Positions 52,577 to 62,906 are shown, counted from the stretch's first letter. The stretch: 64,000 nucleotides of DNA from CAWAHD01 sp963781785 (GCA_963781785.1 CAWAHD010000002.1:744001-808000); one strand, 5' to 3'. Notes: generated by a model not told the origin, from the sequence alone. Program-made: numbers and translations.

Positions 52577-53806
52577 ATGATGGAACATCTCGATAAATCG
52601 CAGTTTCTGGGAATGCTGGTGGTGATGCTGGCCGTAGCGAAGGCTGGGGGCTGGCTGGCGCAGCGGCTCGGTCAGCCGGCGGTGCTGGGCGAACTGATCG
52701 CCGGCGTGCTGGTGGGGCGGACGGCGCTGGGCTGGGTGAACCCTCAGATCGAGACGATTCATCTGGTCTCCGAGCTGGGAGTCGTGATCCTGCTGTTTGC
52801 GATCGGGCTGGAGACCGATCTGGGGTCGCTTGTGAAGGTCGGCGCCACGTCGGCTAACGGTGGCCCTGGCGGGCGTGGCGCTGCCGTTTGCCCTGGGATA
52901 CGCCGCGTGCCGCCTGCTGGGACTGGGGGAACAGGTATCGATCATGGCGGCAGCGACCCTGACGGCGACCAGCGTCGGGATCACGGCGCGGGTGCTCGCG
53001 GACCTGGGCCGGCTGCGCGACCCGGAAGGGCAGATCATCCTGGGCGCGGCCGTGATCGACGACGTGCTCGGCCTGTTGATCCTGACGGTCGTCGCCGGAA
53101 TGGCCGAAGGGCACGAGGTCTCTGGTTACGCCATGATCAAGATGACCGCAAGCACCGTGGGCTTTTTGGTGGCGGCGCTCCTCGTCGGCCGGGTGGTCAT
53201 TCCCCCGCTGTTTCGCTGGTCCCGGCCGGATCGAGCTGCCCGGGACAGCGACCATCATGGCCCTGATCGCGGCACTGGGGATGGCCTGGCTTGCCCAGAA
53301 GTGCGGCTCGGAAATGATCATCGGCGCGTTCGCGGCCGGTCTCTTGGTCGTGGGGGTGCCGCAGATCCGTGAGATCGAGCACGGCATCACCGAGATGGGC
53401 CACTTCTTCGTGCCCCTCTTCTTCGTGGCCGTGGGGGCGTCGGTCGACTTGCAGGCCCTCAACCCGCTCGAATCCGCGGGCCGCCTCTCGCTTGTGATCG
53501 GCGGCGTTCTCATCGTCGCCGGAGTCGCCGGCAAGCTGGCGGCCGGCTTCGCCCCGTTCTGGTTCCGCGGGAACAAGACCATGATCGGCGTCGGCATGGT
53601 TCCCCGCGGCGAGGTTGGACTGATCTTCGCGCAGGCCGGTCTTGACCGCCGGCGTCTTCGACGCCGGACTCTTCGGCGCGGTCACCCTCATGGTGATCGT
53701 CACAACCCTGATGGCGCCCCCCGCGCTCAGGTTGCTCCTGGGCCGTTCCCAGCAAGCGGTGGATATCGACGAGGAAGGGATCGAAGCCCTGGCCAGCGAC
53801 GCTTGA
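52577..53806 (+). CDS. Kef-type cation:proton antiporter (CPA2), three frameshifts
   Basis: Across three frames: LGMLVVMLAVAKAGGWLAQR, LGQPAVLGELIAGVLVGRTA, LHLVSELGVVILLFAIGLET, then AATLTATSVGITARVLADLG, AVIDDVLGLLILTVVAGMAE, and AALGMAWLAQKCGSEMIIGA, FFVPLFFVAVGASVDLQALN, and GVGMVPRGEVGLIFAQAGL. These are the CPA2 transmembrane segments in order, including the ion-binding region near VIDDVLG. Shifts near 52850, 53225 and 53645. It ends DIDEEGIEALASDA without a TrkA-N domain, about 408 residues. Likely exchanges Na+ or K+ for H+. Confidence 0.88.
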
Positions 53807-54214
53807 TTCTCGTCGAAAATCCCACGTCCAAGATCAGGCGCGGCACGCGATTTGCGATGAACAGGATCGGCCGTGATCGCAACGCCGGGCTTCCCGGGTT
53901 CCCCACTCGTGTCACCGCGCTAGAGCGATACCACGCCATCATGTCCGGTCTGAGGGCCGCGCTCACTTGGCCGGTTGATCGCGCGAGCTGCCCATCAGCC
54001 AGAAACTCTCGCGGGGCCGGCTTGTACTCTTCGCCCGCTCTTGACCGTTCCAATCCGATTCACTCGCACAGGATGACTCGCACAGGATTTTGCGACCGGT
54101 CGCACCGCCCGATCTCGAGCAAGTGTCGATCCATGCTTTGACTCAAGACACGGTGCATTCCTCAATCGATCAAAGTGATCCATTGCGTTGAAATTTTGAC
54201 ACGAGGGGTGAAGA
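53807..54214. other. Intergenic region upstream of otsA
   Basis: About 400 bases. No gene with support on either strand. The otsA promoter should lie in the AT-richer last 80 bases. Confidence 0.45.
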
Positions 54215-55714
54215 ATGTGGGACAAAGCATCGTTACATGATCTCATTGAGACAAAGATAACGGATTATCCGATGATCGTGGTCGCCAATCGCGAGCCTTA
54301 TATCCATCAGTATGCGCGGGGCGAGGCACGATCGAGTGCCAGCGGCCGGCCAGCGGGATGGCGGCGGCGCTCGACCCGGTGATGCGGGCGGCGGGCGGAG
54401 TCTGGGTGGGGCACGGGTCGGGAGACGCCGATCGGGCGACGGTGGACGAGCGAGACCACGTCGCGCGTGCCGCCGGATGACCCGAGCTACACCCTGCGGC
54501 GGGTATGGCTGACCAAGGAGGAAGAGGACGGGTACTACCACGGCCTGTCGAATGCAGGGCTCTGGCCGCTCTGCCACGTCACGTTCACGCGGCCGGTATT
54601 CCAGCTCGAGCACTGGGAGATGTACCGCAGGGTCAACGCGCTCTTCGGCGACGCCGTTCTCGAGGAAGCCGACGGCCGGCCGGCGTTCGTGTTCATCCAG
54701 GATTACCACTTCGCGCTCGTTGCCGCGTTATCTCAAGGAGCGCAATCCCAACCTGATCGTCGCCCAGTTCTGGCACATCCCCTGGCCGAACCGCGAGACC
54801 TTTCGCGTCTTCCCCTGGAAAGAAGAGCTGCTCGACGGCCTGCTGGGCAACGACCTCTTGGGCTTTCATCTGCGGTATCACTGCCAGAACTTCATGGAAA
54901 CGGTCGACCGCACCATCGAGGCCCGGATCGACCACGAACAGGCCGAGATCGTCCGCAAGAACAAGCCGACCCTGGTGCGGCCGTTCCCGATCAGCATCGA
55001 TTTCGACCGCCAGGCGGCGCTGGCCGTCAGCACCGAGGTCGAGCAGGAAATCAAGCGAGTTGCGACCGCGATGCTTCCCCGCCGCGGCGAGATCCTGGGC
55101 ATCGGCATCGAACGGATCGATTACACCAAGGGAATTCCCGGAGCGCCTGCGAGGCGCTCGATCGGTTCTTCGAGCGATTCCCCGAATATCGCGAGCGGTC
55201 TGACGTTCATCCAGGTCGGCGTTCCCAGCCGCGGTCATATTCCGTCAGTACCAGCTCATCGACAAGGAGATCGATCGCCTGGTCGAGCGAGATCAACTGG
55301 AAATGGGGCACGTCGCGGTGGCGGCCGGTCGATGTATTTCAAGCGGCACTTCTCCACGGTCGAGATGACGGCCTTGCACCGGCTGGCCGATTTTTGCATC
55401 GTCAGCTCGCTGCACGACGGGATGAACCTGGTGGCCAAGGAGTTCGTCGCCAGCCGGTCTGACGAGGACGGCGTGCTTGCTCTTGAGCCAGTTTGCCGGA
55501 TCGGCCCTGGAGCTGACCGACGCCGTCCTGTTCAACCCGTTCGCCGATCGACGAGCTCGCCGAGGCGATCCACCAGGCCGTGGAGATGCCTCCGCCTGAG
55601 CGAAAGAAGCGAATGCAGCGAATGCGCTCCGCCGTGCAGGACAACAACGTCTATCGCTGGGCCGGCAAGATCCTGTCGGCCCTGCTCAAGTTCGAGATAC
55701 CGGAATCGTTGTGA
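54215..55714 (+). CDS. otsA: Trehalose-6-phosphate synthase (GT20), many frameshifts
   Basis: ATG 54215 follows GAGGGGTGAAG. Conserved GT20 segments appear in order across frames: MIVVANREPYIHQYARGE, PASGMAAALDPVMRAAGGVW, PDDPSYTLRRVWLTKEE, YYHGLSNAGLWPLCH, FIQDYHFAL, VAQFWHIPWPNRETFRVFPW, LLGNDLLGFHLRYHCQNF, IGIERIDYTKGIP, RFFERFPEY, MTALHRLADFCIVSSLHDGM, NLVAKEFVASR, and NPFAIDELAEAIHQAV-like sequence at the end. About 500 residues when restored; shifts near 54335, 54455, 54722, 55140, 55240, 55300 and 55480-55550. No otsB phosphatase domain is attached. Confidence 0.9.
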
Positions 55715-55717
55715 GTG

Positions 55718-57362
55718 TCAGGAAGGTGGCTCGACCCCGAACCAGTAGAACCCGTGCGGCCCCAGCGTGATCAGGTAGGGGTGCTCGCCGATCGCGGGAA
55801 ACGGTACTTTCCCCACGAGCTCGACGAGCTGCATCCCCTTGTACCGGCTCAGGTCGAGCTCGACCGGCTGCGAGAACCGCGACAGGTTGTTGACGACGAG
55901 CGCGGTCTGGTCTTGATACGCGCGCACGTAGGCGACCACACGAGCGGTTGCTGGCACGGGATGAATTCGAGGCTCCCGCGGCCGAAGACCTTGTGCTCGC
56001 GGCGCACCCGGATCAGCCGCCGCAGCCAGTTGAGGAGCGACGTCGCCGACTGAAGCTGGGCCTCGACGTTCACGGCCTGGTAGTGGTAGATCGGGTCGAG
56101 GATGACCGGCTGATAACAAGGCCGACGGGTTGGCCGCGAGAAGCCGGCATTGCGGTCGCCGGTCCATTGCATGGGCGTGCGCACGCCGCTGCGGTCGCCC
56201 AGGTGAATGTTGTCGCCCATGCCGATCTCGTCGCCATAGTAGAGCACCGGGCTGCCGGGCAAGGTGAAGAGCAGGCTGTGCATCAGCTCGATCTGGCGGC
56301 GGCCGTTATCCATGAGCGGGGCCAGCCGGCGGCGGATTCCCAGGTTGAGCCGCATCTTGGGGTCGCGTGCGTATTCTGTGTACATATAATCACGCTCGTC
56401 GTCGGTGACCATCTCGAGCGTCAGCTCGTCGTGGTTCCGCAGGAACAGCGCCCACTGGCAGCTTGGCGGGATCTCGGGCATCTGGCTCATGATGTCGATG
56501 ATCGGCCGCTGGTCCTCGCGGCGGATGGCCATGAACAGCCGGGGCATGAGCGGAAAGTTGAAGGCCATGTGGAACTCGTCGCCGGCACCGAAATAGGGCA
56601 GGAGGTCAGCCGGCCATTGATTGGCCTCGGCCAGGAGCAGGGTCCCGGGATATCGCGTATCGACGAACTGGCGCATCACCTTGAGGAACTCGTGGGTTTC
56701 GGGCAGGTTCTCGCAGTTCGTCCCCTCGCGCTCGATGAGATAGGGCACGGCGTCGACCCGGAACCCGTCGATTCCGCGGTCGAGCCAGAACGCCATCACG
56801 TCGAGAATCTCCTGGCGCACCGCCGGGTTGTCGAAATTGAGGTCGGGCTGATGGCTGTAGAATCGATGCCAGAAATACTGCCTGGCGAGGGGGTCCCAGG
56901 TCCAGTTGGACGTCTCGGTGTCACGAAAAATGACCCTGGCGTCCTTGTAGGCCTGGTCGGTGTCGCTCCAGACGAAAGTAGTTTCGGCGGGGAGAGAGGG
57001 GGTCTCGGCGGGCTTCTTGAAACCAGGGATGCTGGTCGGAGGTATGGTTGACGACCAGGTCGGCGATGATTCGAATGCCGCGGGCGTGGGCGGCCTTGGT
57101 CAAGGCTTCGAAGTCAGCGACGGTGCCGATCGTGGGGTGAATCTGGCGGAAGTCGGCGATGTCGTAGCCGTCGTCCTTCAAGGGGGAGGCGAAGATCGGC
57201 ATCAGCCAGAGGCAGTCGACACCCAGGTCTTGAAAATAGTCGAGCTTCGAGGTCAGCCCGACGAGGTCGCCGTCGCCATCGCCGTTGGCGTCGAAGAAGC
57301 CCCGGACCGTAGACTTCGTAAAAGATCGCATCCTTGTACCAGTCATGAAGATCGGGCGGCAT
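55718..57362 (-). CDS. treS: Trehalose synthase / GH13 alpha-glucosidase-type isomerase, frameshifted
   Basis: MPPDLHDWYKDAIFYEVY begins the (beta/alpha)8 barrel. GLTSKLDYFQDLGVDCLWLM, DYDIADFRQIHPTIGT-like sequence, ADLVVNHTSDQHPWFQEARR, DPLARQYFWHRFYSHQPDLN, RGIDGFRVDAVPYLIEREGT (nucleophile Asp), TLLLAEANQWPADLLPYFG (acid Glu), LFLRNHDELTLEMVTDDERD (third acid) and NLSRFSQPVELDLSRYKGMQ (C-terminal domain). The LEANQWP and HDELTLEM segments are typical of TreS, which interconverts maltose and trehalose. Shifts near 55945, 56985 and 57310. It converges on otsA with 3 bp between the stops. No maltokinase domain is fused. Confidence 0.9.
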
Positions 57363-57383
57363 CGCGACGTCCTCGTCGATGGA

Positions 57384-58793
57384 TTAGAGCAAGGGTGATA
57401 AGAGCCGTACGACGTTTTCGGCCAGCTCGCGGAGCCAGCCGGCCGCCGGCAGCTCCGGCGTCGCGTCGGTCATGAGCCCGAGGGCCCATGAGGAGACCTG
57501 GTCGACCTGCTGCGGCGACGATACAAAAAGCGCCACTTCATAGTTGAGAAAAAGGCTGCGCATGTCCATATTGGCCGACCCGATCACCGCGAGTCCGTCG
57601 TCGAAGATGACCGCCTTGGCGTGCAGCATCACGGGCGTGGAGAGCAACACGTGGCCTCCGGCTTCGTGCAGATCGCGCAGGTAGCTGGCGCGTGCCAGGT
57701 CGGCAGTAATGTGATTGGAATGCGCGGGCAGGATCACGCGGACATCGACGCCCCGCCGCGCTGCCAGCCCCAAGGCGCGCGACAGCATCTCGTCGGGCAC
57801 GTAGTAGGGTGTGACGATCCAGATGCGCTCCTGCGCCGAGAAGATCAGGGCCAGGAGCGACTCGTAAAGCGGGTCGCCCGCGACGTCGGGGCCGCTCGCC
57901 ACGACCTGAACGACCGCCGGTCCGTGGACTCTAGCACGAGACTCGGCGTCCGGCTGGTCGGGCACTCCGGGGTCCTGGCCGGACGCGAATCGCCAGTCTG
58001 ATGCGAACAGGTCCTCCAGGTCGAGAACCGCCGGTCCCTCGACCACCAGCGACATGTCGCGCCACAATCCGGTCGTGCCCCTGGGGCCGATGTATGGCCA
58101 TGCGAGGTTCATCCCGCCGGTCAAGGCGATTCGGCTGTCGATCACGACGAGCTTGCGGTGGTTTCTCAGGTTGGCGCGGCCGCGAAAGAAATGGAAGACC
58201 GACATGAAGAAGACGACGTGAGCACCGGCGTCGATCAAGGGCGCCAGGAATTTCCGTCCGATTCGCCACGATCCGATGTTGTCGATCAACAGGCGGACCG
58301 CGACTCCGTCGCGCGCCCGGCGGGTCAAGCAGTCCAGGAGGGCCTGGCTCCCCTCGTCGCGGCCCAGGATGTACGTCGTGATGTGGATCGTCGAGCGGGC
58401 TTCGTTCACCAGCTCGACGATGCGCTCGAAGGCATCCTCCCCGGATGTCACGAGCGTCACCTGGTTGCCGGCACGGGCCGGCGGTACGCCATACGACGCG
58501 AGCAGCCGGTCCACGGCACCCTCGAGGTCTCCGCTCTTGTGGTCGACCGAGGGGTGGTAGATCGGCTCCTTCTTCCGTGCGAAGCGCCGCACCTTGCGGC
58601 CGCCGAGCATGATGTAGAGAGGCACGCCGATATAGGGCGCCAGCAAGATCACCAGAAGCCAGGCGATGGTGCTGGAGGGCGATCGTCGCTGCCGCAACAG
58701 GCCGGCCATGAGCACGAGGGCCAGCAGGAACCCCAGGTGCGTCCAGAACTCAGAGAAAAGCCACGAATAGAGCGACCCAATCCAGCCGGACAC
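57384..58793 (-). CDS. cls: Cardiolipin synthase, PLD family
   Basis: 469 residues, complete. Two N-terminal membrane helices (FLLALVLMAGLLRQRRSPSS; IAWLLVILLAPYIGVPLYIM) are followed by two phospholipase D domains. The HKD motifs are NHRKLVVIDSRIALTGGMN and LHAKAVIFDDGLAVIGSANM, each with downstream GG/GS-type residues. This is the architecture of bacterial ClsA-type enzymes that make cardiolipin from two phosphatidylglycerols. It is 21 bp upstream of treS on the same strand, so the two are probably cotranscribed. Confidence 0.94.
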   Translation of the reverse strand: MSGWIGSLYSWLFSEFWTHLGFLLALVLMAGLLRQRRSPSSTIAWLLVILLAPYIGVPLYIMLGGRKVRRFARKKEPIYHPSVDHKSGDLEGAVDRLLASYGVPPARAGNQVTLVTSGEDAFERIVELVNEARSTIHITTYILGRDEGSQALLDCLTRRARDGVAVRLLIDNIGSWRIGRKFLAPLIDAGAHVVFFMSVFHFFRGRANLRNHRKLVVIDSRIALTGGMNLAWPYIGPRGTTGLWRDMSLVVEGPAVLDLEDLFASDWRFASGQDPGVPDQPDAESRARVHGPAVVQVVASGPDVAGDPLYESLLALIFSAQERIWIVTPYYVPDEMLSRALGLAARRGVDVRVILPAHSNHITADLARASYLRDLHEAGGHVLLSTPVMLHAKAVIFDDGLAVIGSANMDMRSLFLNYEVALFVSSPQQVDQVSSWALGLMTDATPELPAAGWLRELAENVVRLLSPLL

Positions 58794-59016
58794 GATCGGT
58801 CAACTCCTCCTTTGTGCCGGGCCGCTGGAACCCTCCGGCGTCCCGGTGCGACGAGGCCCGTCGATCTTATCAGACCGGGCAGGTCGCCGCCCGAATCGTC
58901 TTGAGCAAGTTTTGGTCCGAGTCCGGATTGACCGACCATCCCACCTGGCAGAGTCGTCCGCCATTTGCTACCGTCAATGGGAGGAAAATCCAGTTCAATC
59001 CAAGGAGACTTCGTCC

Positions 59017-59343
59017 ATGAAATCGCATCGCAGAACAGCCGCGCTCCTGGCCACCCCGCTCGCTCTCTTGCTCTGGGGATGCACGGGTGATGACGTCGAA
59101 TCGGGGGCCGAAAAGACAGGCCGGATGCTGGAAAATGCTGGTCAGAAAGTCAAGGAGGCCGGGCCCGGGCTCGGCAAGGCGGTCAACAAGGCCGAGGAAA
59201 AGCTCAAGGGCGCCGGAGAGGCGATCAAGGAAGAGGCGAAAGACCTCAAGAAGAAGGCGGGCGATCTGGTGAACAAGGACAAAGACAAACCGAGCGCGCC
59301 CAGCGACAGCAAGGATAGCCCTCCCGCCGACAAGAAGGACTGA
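59017..59343 (+). CDS. Lipoprotein with Lys/Glu/Ala-rich amphipathic repeats
   Basis: 108 residues from ATG 59017, with AAGGAGA 9 bases upstream. A lipobox LLLWGC directs acylation at Cys22 or so. The mature part repeats an 11-residue-like pattern (AGQKVKEAGPGLGKAVNKAE, EKLKGAGEAIKEEAKDLKKK), as in LEA/apolipoprotein-like amphipathic helices, and ends in a Ser/Pro/Asp/Lys tail. Such proteins are often linked to desiccation or osmotic stress; the neighbouring trehalose genes make this tempting, but it is an inference. Confidence 0.83.
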   Translation: MKSHRRTAALLATPLALLLWGCTGDDVESGAEKTGRMLENAGQKVKEAGPGLGKAVNKAEEKLKGAGEAIKEEAKDLKKKAGDLVNKDKDKPSAPSDSKDSPPADKKD

Positions 59344-59830
59344 CGCGCCGGCCGGGGCAAAACTCTGTTAGCCTGGAGAAGAGCGAGCAATCGGCATAGC
59401 CGGGGACGGGTCTTGCGGCGGCGGAACGGATTCCGGCCGGGGCAAGACCCTGCCGCCGGTGGTGCGGGTGATGGGTGCACCCGCGGAGATTGCTCGTTCG
59501 CTTGACCGAAGCGTTTTGTTCTTAATATCCACGCTCCTTTCTCCGAATATCATCGGAGATATGCTTTCCGACCCGAGATTGCAAGCTGATGGCGCGTCCA
59601 GAGCTGCCGGTTGATCGTGAGGCACACCGACGGGCGAGCGACCGCGGCGGGGAAGCGTCTGGCGCGGGCGGGCGTCTGCCGGGAGCCCGCGGGAGCCCGA
59701 GGCGGACCCGGATGGAGCCCGTTCGCTTCCGGAGACGAGACACATCGGCGTACCCGGTCGCAACGGATCGCATGTCCCTGTTCGAAACGCCGAAGGCGCG
59801 GCGCAGTGGCCGACTCCGCTGGGCGGTCTG
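59344..59830. other. Intergenic region with a long imperfect inverted repeat
   Basis: About 490 bases without a supported gene. GAGCGAGCAATC near 59381 pairs with GATTGCTCGTTC near 59485 (11 of 12), and GGGTCTTGC pairs with GCAAGACCC inside, giving a possible folded element of about 115 bases (59381-59496). Confidence 0.45.
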
Positions 59831-60868
59831 ATGCTGCTCTGGCGCAACGCGGTACTGCGGCTTTTAGAGAGCATGTACTGGACCGTGACCTTCGCAGGCT
59901 CGATGGCCATCCTGGTGCTGGGAGGGTTCGTGCCGGTTGCGCGCGGATGGCTGCGCAACGAGATCGATGGCTGGCCCGAGGTCGTCGCCAGGCTGGGCGG
60001 GGCGTGGTTTGCGGTCGACACGCAAGACCCCGACAGCGACCTGGGACCAGTGCTGGCGCGCGTTGACGCACCCCAGCTTTTCGCAACGATCGATACGGTG
60101 GGCCGGCGGCTGGGGGTCAAGCCGCCTGGGCAGGTCCGGCTGACGTATTTGCCCTGCTGCGGGGTGGTGGCCTGGGGGAGGTCCCGCGCCTTGTTGATCG
60201 GGCTGCCCTTGTTCCGGGTCTTGACCCAGGGTGAGCTGCGGGCCATCGTGGCGCACGAACTCGCTCACCTGGCAAGGGGAGACGCCACGCAGGCCGCCCG
60301 GTCGGCGCGGTTCGTCGCGGGGCTTGCCCAGGCGGTCGAGCGCAACGGCCCTCGGTTGCGGGGACCTTTGGGTGCCTGGGCGCGGTTTTGCCTGCGGGAA
60401 AGCTCATGGCTCATCGAGCCCGTGGCCCGCGGTCAAGAGGCCCGGGCCGACCGGTGCGCCGCCGCGCTCGCCGGTGGCAGCGCGGCCTCTTCGGCCCTGG
60501 TCAAGGTCGCCGTGGTCCAGCCGCTCTTTCGAGAAGTCCTCGAATGTTACGACCCGAACGAGGTGGACTCACTCAACCTTTATGCCTTCTTCCGTACGTT
60601 CTGGTACCGGCTGCCGGCGGAAGTGCACTCCGCGATGCGGATGAGCGCACTGGCCAACCGGCATGCGTCATCCGACCCCGCCCATCCCCCGCTGCCCGAT
60701 CGGATCGCCTCGCTCCAGTCGTATCCCGACCCCATCAGCACCAACGGCGAATCGATGCCGGCCACCACGTTCCTCGGCGATCTCGAAGTGTTCGAACAGA
60801 TGCTGCACAATCGATTGTTCAATCTGCCTGTTCTTGAGCCGAGCGTGTTTCACAGGGCTGGGTCGTGA
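59831..60868 (+). CDS. M48 family metalloprotease
   Basis: 345 residues. One or two N-terminal membrane helices (TFAGSMAILVLGGFVPVARG), then ATIDTVGRRLGVKPPGQVRL, the zinc motif IVAHELAHLARGDATQAARS (HExxH) and the third ligand in ARGQEARADRCAAALAGG. These match M48 peptidases such as HtpX/Ste24-like enzymes that degrade damaged membrane proteins. The C-terminal part (residues about 260-345) has HPPLPDRIASLQSYPDP, typical of the family. Complete gene; no obvious partner. Confidence 0.9.
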   Translation: MLLWRNAVLRLLESMYWTVTFAGSMAILVLGGFVPVARGWLRNEIDGWPEVVARLGGAWFAVDTQDPDSDLGPVLARVDAPQLFATIDTVGRRLGVKPPGQVRLTYLPCCGVVAWGRSRALLIGLPLFRVLTQGELRAIVAHELAHLARGDATQAARSARFVAGLAQAVERNGPRLRGPLGAWARFCLRESSWLIEPVARGQEARADRCAAALAGGSAASSALVKVAVVQPLFREVLECYDPNEVDSLNLYAFFRTFWYRLPAEVHSAMRMSALANRHASSDPAHPPLPDRIASLQSYPDPISTNGESMPATTFLGDLEVFEQMLHNRLFNLPVLEPSVFHRAGS

Positions 60869-60914
60869 TCGTGCCAGGGCGTGTGGCAGACGACACCAGT
60901 CCTCGCGCTTCGGG

Positions 60915-61862
60915 TTAGTATCGGCGGCTCGAGCCGATATCTACCGCCTTCGCATGCGCCGGCTTGGCCGCGAGATTCTTGCTGAAGAAGCGAAAGGTTT
61001 CGTCGATGGTCCGCTCGAGCTCGGCGCCTGCCCAGCCGTGCTGGGCACCGACCAAGAGCTCGACCCGGCCGGCCACGCCGGCCGCGCTCATCGCATCGGC
61101 CAGCTTGATCGCCTGATTGTAGGGAACCAGAGGGTCTTTGGTTCCCTGGAAAGTGAGCACCGGCGCGTCGTCCTTGGAGACGAAGGTCAAGGGAGAAGCC
61201 TTGGCCGCGGCGTCCGGTTTCTGGGCGGGCGTACCGCCCAGAAAGTCCTTGACCCACGGCTTGCAAATATCGGGGATGTCGCTGGCCGCCAGATCGCTGG
61301 GTCCGAAATAGTTGACGACCGCCTTGACCCGGCTGTCCGGTGCGCCGGCCTTGACGTCGCCTTCGAGGCCGTCACTCGGGCTCGTGAGTCCCAGCATCAG
61401 CGCCAGGTGCCCGCCGGCCGAGAAGCCGACCGCGCCCACGCGCTCGGGATCGACCTGGTACTTCTGGGCATTTGACTTGATCCACCGCACGGCCGCCTTC
61501 ACGTCATGCACCTGCGCCGGAAACGGGTCCTTCGGGCACAAGCGATATTGAGGGCCCACTGCGACATAGCCGCGGCGGGCGAATTCCGCGGAAAGACCCC
61601 GGACGTCGGCCTTGTTCCCCTGCCGCCAGGCTCCCCCGTGAATCACCACAACCGCGGGAAACAAACCCTCGCCGGCGGCAGGCCGAGCCAGATCAAGCTT
61701 GAGCTCGCTGTCGCCGGCCTTGGTATAGACGATGTCCTGTTCAATCTCCACCTTCCCCGGGCCTGTCTTCTTGTTATCCGCCCCTCGGGCTGCCACAACC
61801 CCCGTCGAGAGGCACAAGAACAAGATCAGGGCGGTCGTTCCCGCGTTCGATGGCAATCTCAT
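60915..61862 (-). CDS. Exported alpha/beta hydrolase, BD-FAE/esterase-like
   Basis: 315 residues from ATG 61862 (AAAGGAACG lies upstream). A signal peptide (ALILFLCLSTGVVAARGA) precedes LKLDLARPAAGEGLFPAVVV, IHGGAWRQGNKADVRG (oxyanion HGG), VGPQYRLCPKDPFPAQVHDV, VGAVGFSAGGHLALMLGLTS (nucleophile in GFSAGG), the acid in TFQGTKDPLVPYNQA and the His in LVGAQHGWAGAELE. The catalytic triad is complete. Relatives remove acyl groups from plant or algal polysaccharides in the periplasm or outside. Single gene. Confidence 0.92.
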   Translation of the reverse strand: MRLPSNAGTTALILFLCLSTGVVAARGADNKKTGPGKVEIEQDIVYTKAGDSELKLDLARPAAGEGLFPAVVVIHGGAWRQGNKADVRGLSAEFARRGYVAVGPQYRLCPKDPFPAQVHDVKAAVRWIKSNAQKYQVDPERVGAVGFSAGGHLALMLGLTSPSDGLEGDVKAGAPDSRVKAVVNYFGPSDLAASDIPDICKPWVKDFLGGTPAQKPDAAAKASPLTFVSKDDAPVLTFQGTKDPLVPYNQAIKLADAMSAAGVAGRVELLVGAQHGWAGAELERTIDETFRFFSKNLAAKPAHAKAVDIGSSRRY

Positions 61863-61878
61863 GAGGATCGTTCCTTTC

Positions 61879-62889
61879 TCAAAACCAGAGCGCCTTATCA
61901 ACCACGTTGCGCAGCGGCTCTCCCCGAGCAAACCGGCTGACATTTTCAACCAGCAAGGCCAGGTGGCGGGCGGCGATCACCGGGGAATAGCCGGCCGTGT
62001 GAGGAGTGAGGATCACGTTCGGAAAATCCCAGAGCGGGTGCTCACGCGGCAATGGCTCGACTTCGTAGACGTCAAGAGCTGCGCCGGCCAGCCGGCGCTC
62101 GCGCAAGCAGGCGACCAGGTCGTCGAGGACCACGATCGCACCGCGCCCCACGTTGATCAAGTAGCTGCTCGGCCTCAGATGAGCGAGGGTTCCCGCGTGG
62201 AACAGGCCCCGGGTCTCGGGAGTCTGCGGTGCGGCGATCACCGCGAAGTCGCACCACGACAGCAAATCGGCCAGGCCGGAGATCGCTGCGACCGATTCGA
62301 CCCCTTGCGGCGCGCGGACCCGCTCAGGAAATCGGTCCACGCCCCGCACCGACATCCCGAACGCTTGGGCTCGCTCTGCAATCCCGCAGCCAATCCCTCC
62401 CATGCCGACAATTCCCATCCTGGCGTCAGGAAGATAGATAGTCGCGCGATCCATCGCATTGACCGCTCCCGGGCCGGTCGCGGAGCTGACGCGGGCCGCC
62501 TCGCCGCCGACGGGCTCATACCTGTGCTCGAGCTGCTGGCGGATATACGTGTGCAGATTGCGGGCAAAAGCGAGCACATACCCCATCACCTGGTCGGCAA
62601 TCACGTCGCCGAACAGGCCCCTCGCATTGGTCAGCACGCAGGGATGCGCCAGAAGCTCCGGAAACATGTAGTGCTCGAGACTCGCCGTAAACGACTGCAC
62701 CCAGACCAGGCGATCTGCCCGCGCGAGGAGTGCCGGCGTGATCTTGCCGATGAACGCGTCCGCGCCGGGAATCGCCGATTCGGCAAGCGCGGTACTCGCC
62801 GCATTGACCCAGTCCGCTTCGGGAGCCGCTGTTTGAAGCGCCACGAACCGGCCGCGCTCGACTGCGGGATGAACGACAATCTTCTTCAT
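61879..62889 (-). CDS. D-isomer specific 2-hydroxyacid dehydrogenase
   Basis: 336 residues from ATG 62889. Catalytic-domain start MKKIVVHPAVERGRFVALQT; NAD-binding MGIVGMGGIGCGIAERAQAF (GMGGIG); catalytic Arg in YLINVGRGAIVVLDDLVACL, Glu in DVYEVEPLPREHPLWDFPNV, and His in ILTPHTAGYSPVIAARH. The order and spacing are those of the D-2-hydroxyacid dehydrogenases (phosphoglycerate, glyoxylate or similar). It is 17 bp downstream of the glycosyltransferase and 17 bp upstream of the hydrolase start, but in a different class of function. Confidence 0.93.
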   Translation of the reverse strand: MKKIVVHPAVERGRFVALQTAAPEADWVNAASTALAESAIPGADAFIGKITPALLARADRLVWVQSFTASLEHYMFPELLAHPCVLTNARGLFGDVIADQVMGYVLAFARNLHTYIRQQLEHRYEPVGGEAARVSSATGPGAVNAMDRATIYLPDARMGIVGMGGIGCGIAERAQAFGMSVRGVDRFPERVRAPQGVESVAAISGLADLLSWCDFAVIAAPQTPETRGLFHAGTLAHLRPSSYLINVGRGAIVVLDDLVACLRERRLAGAALDVYEVEPLPREHPLWDFPNVILTPHTAGYSPVIAARHLALLVENVSRFARGEPLRNVVDKALWF

Positions 62890-62906
62890 GATGAAAGGAT
62901 AAAGGA

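Noticed and set aside
55948..57051. A 367-codon plus-strand frame
   Set aside because: Antisense to treS; no domain visible.
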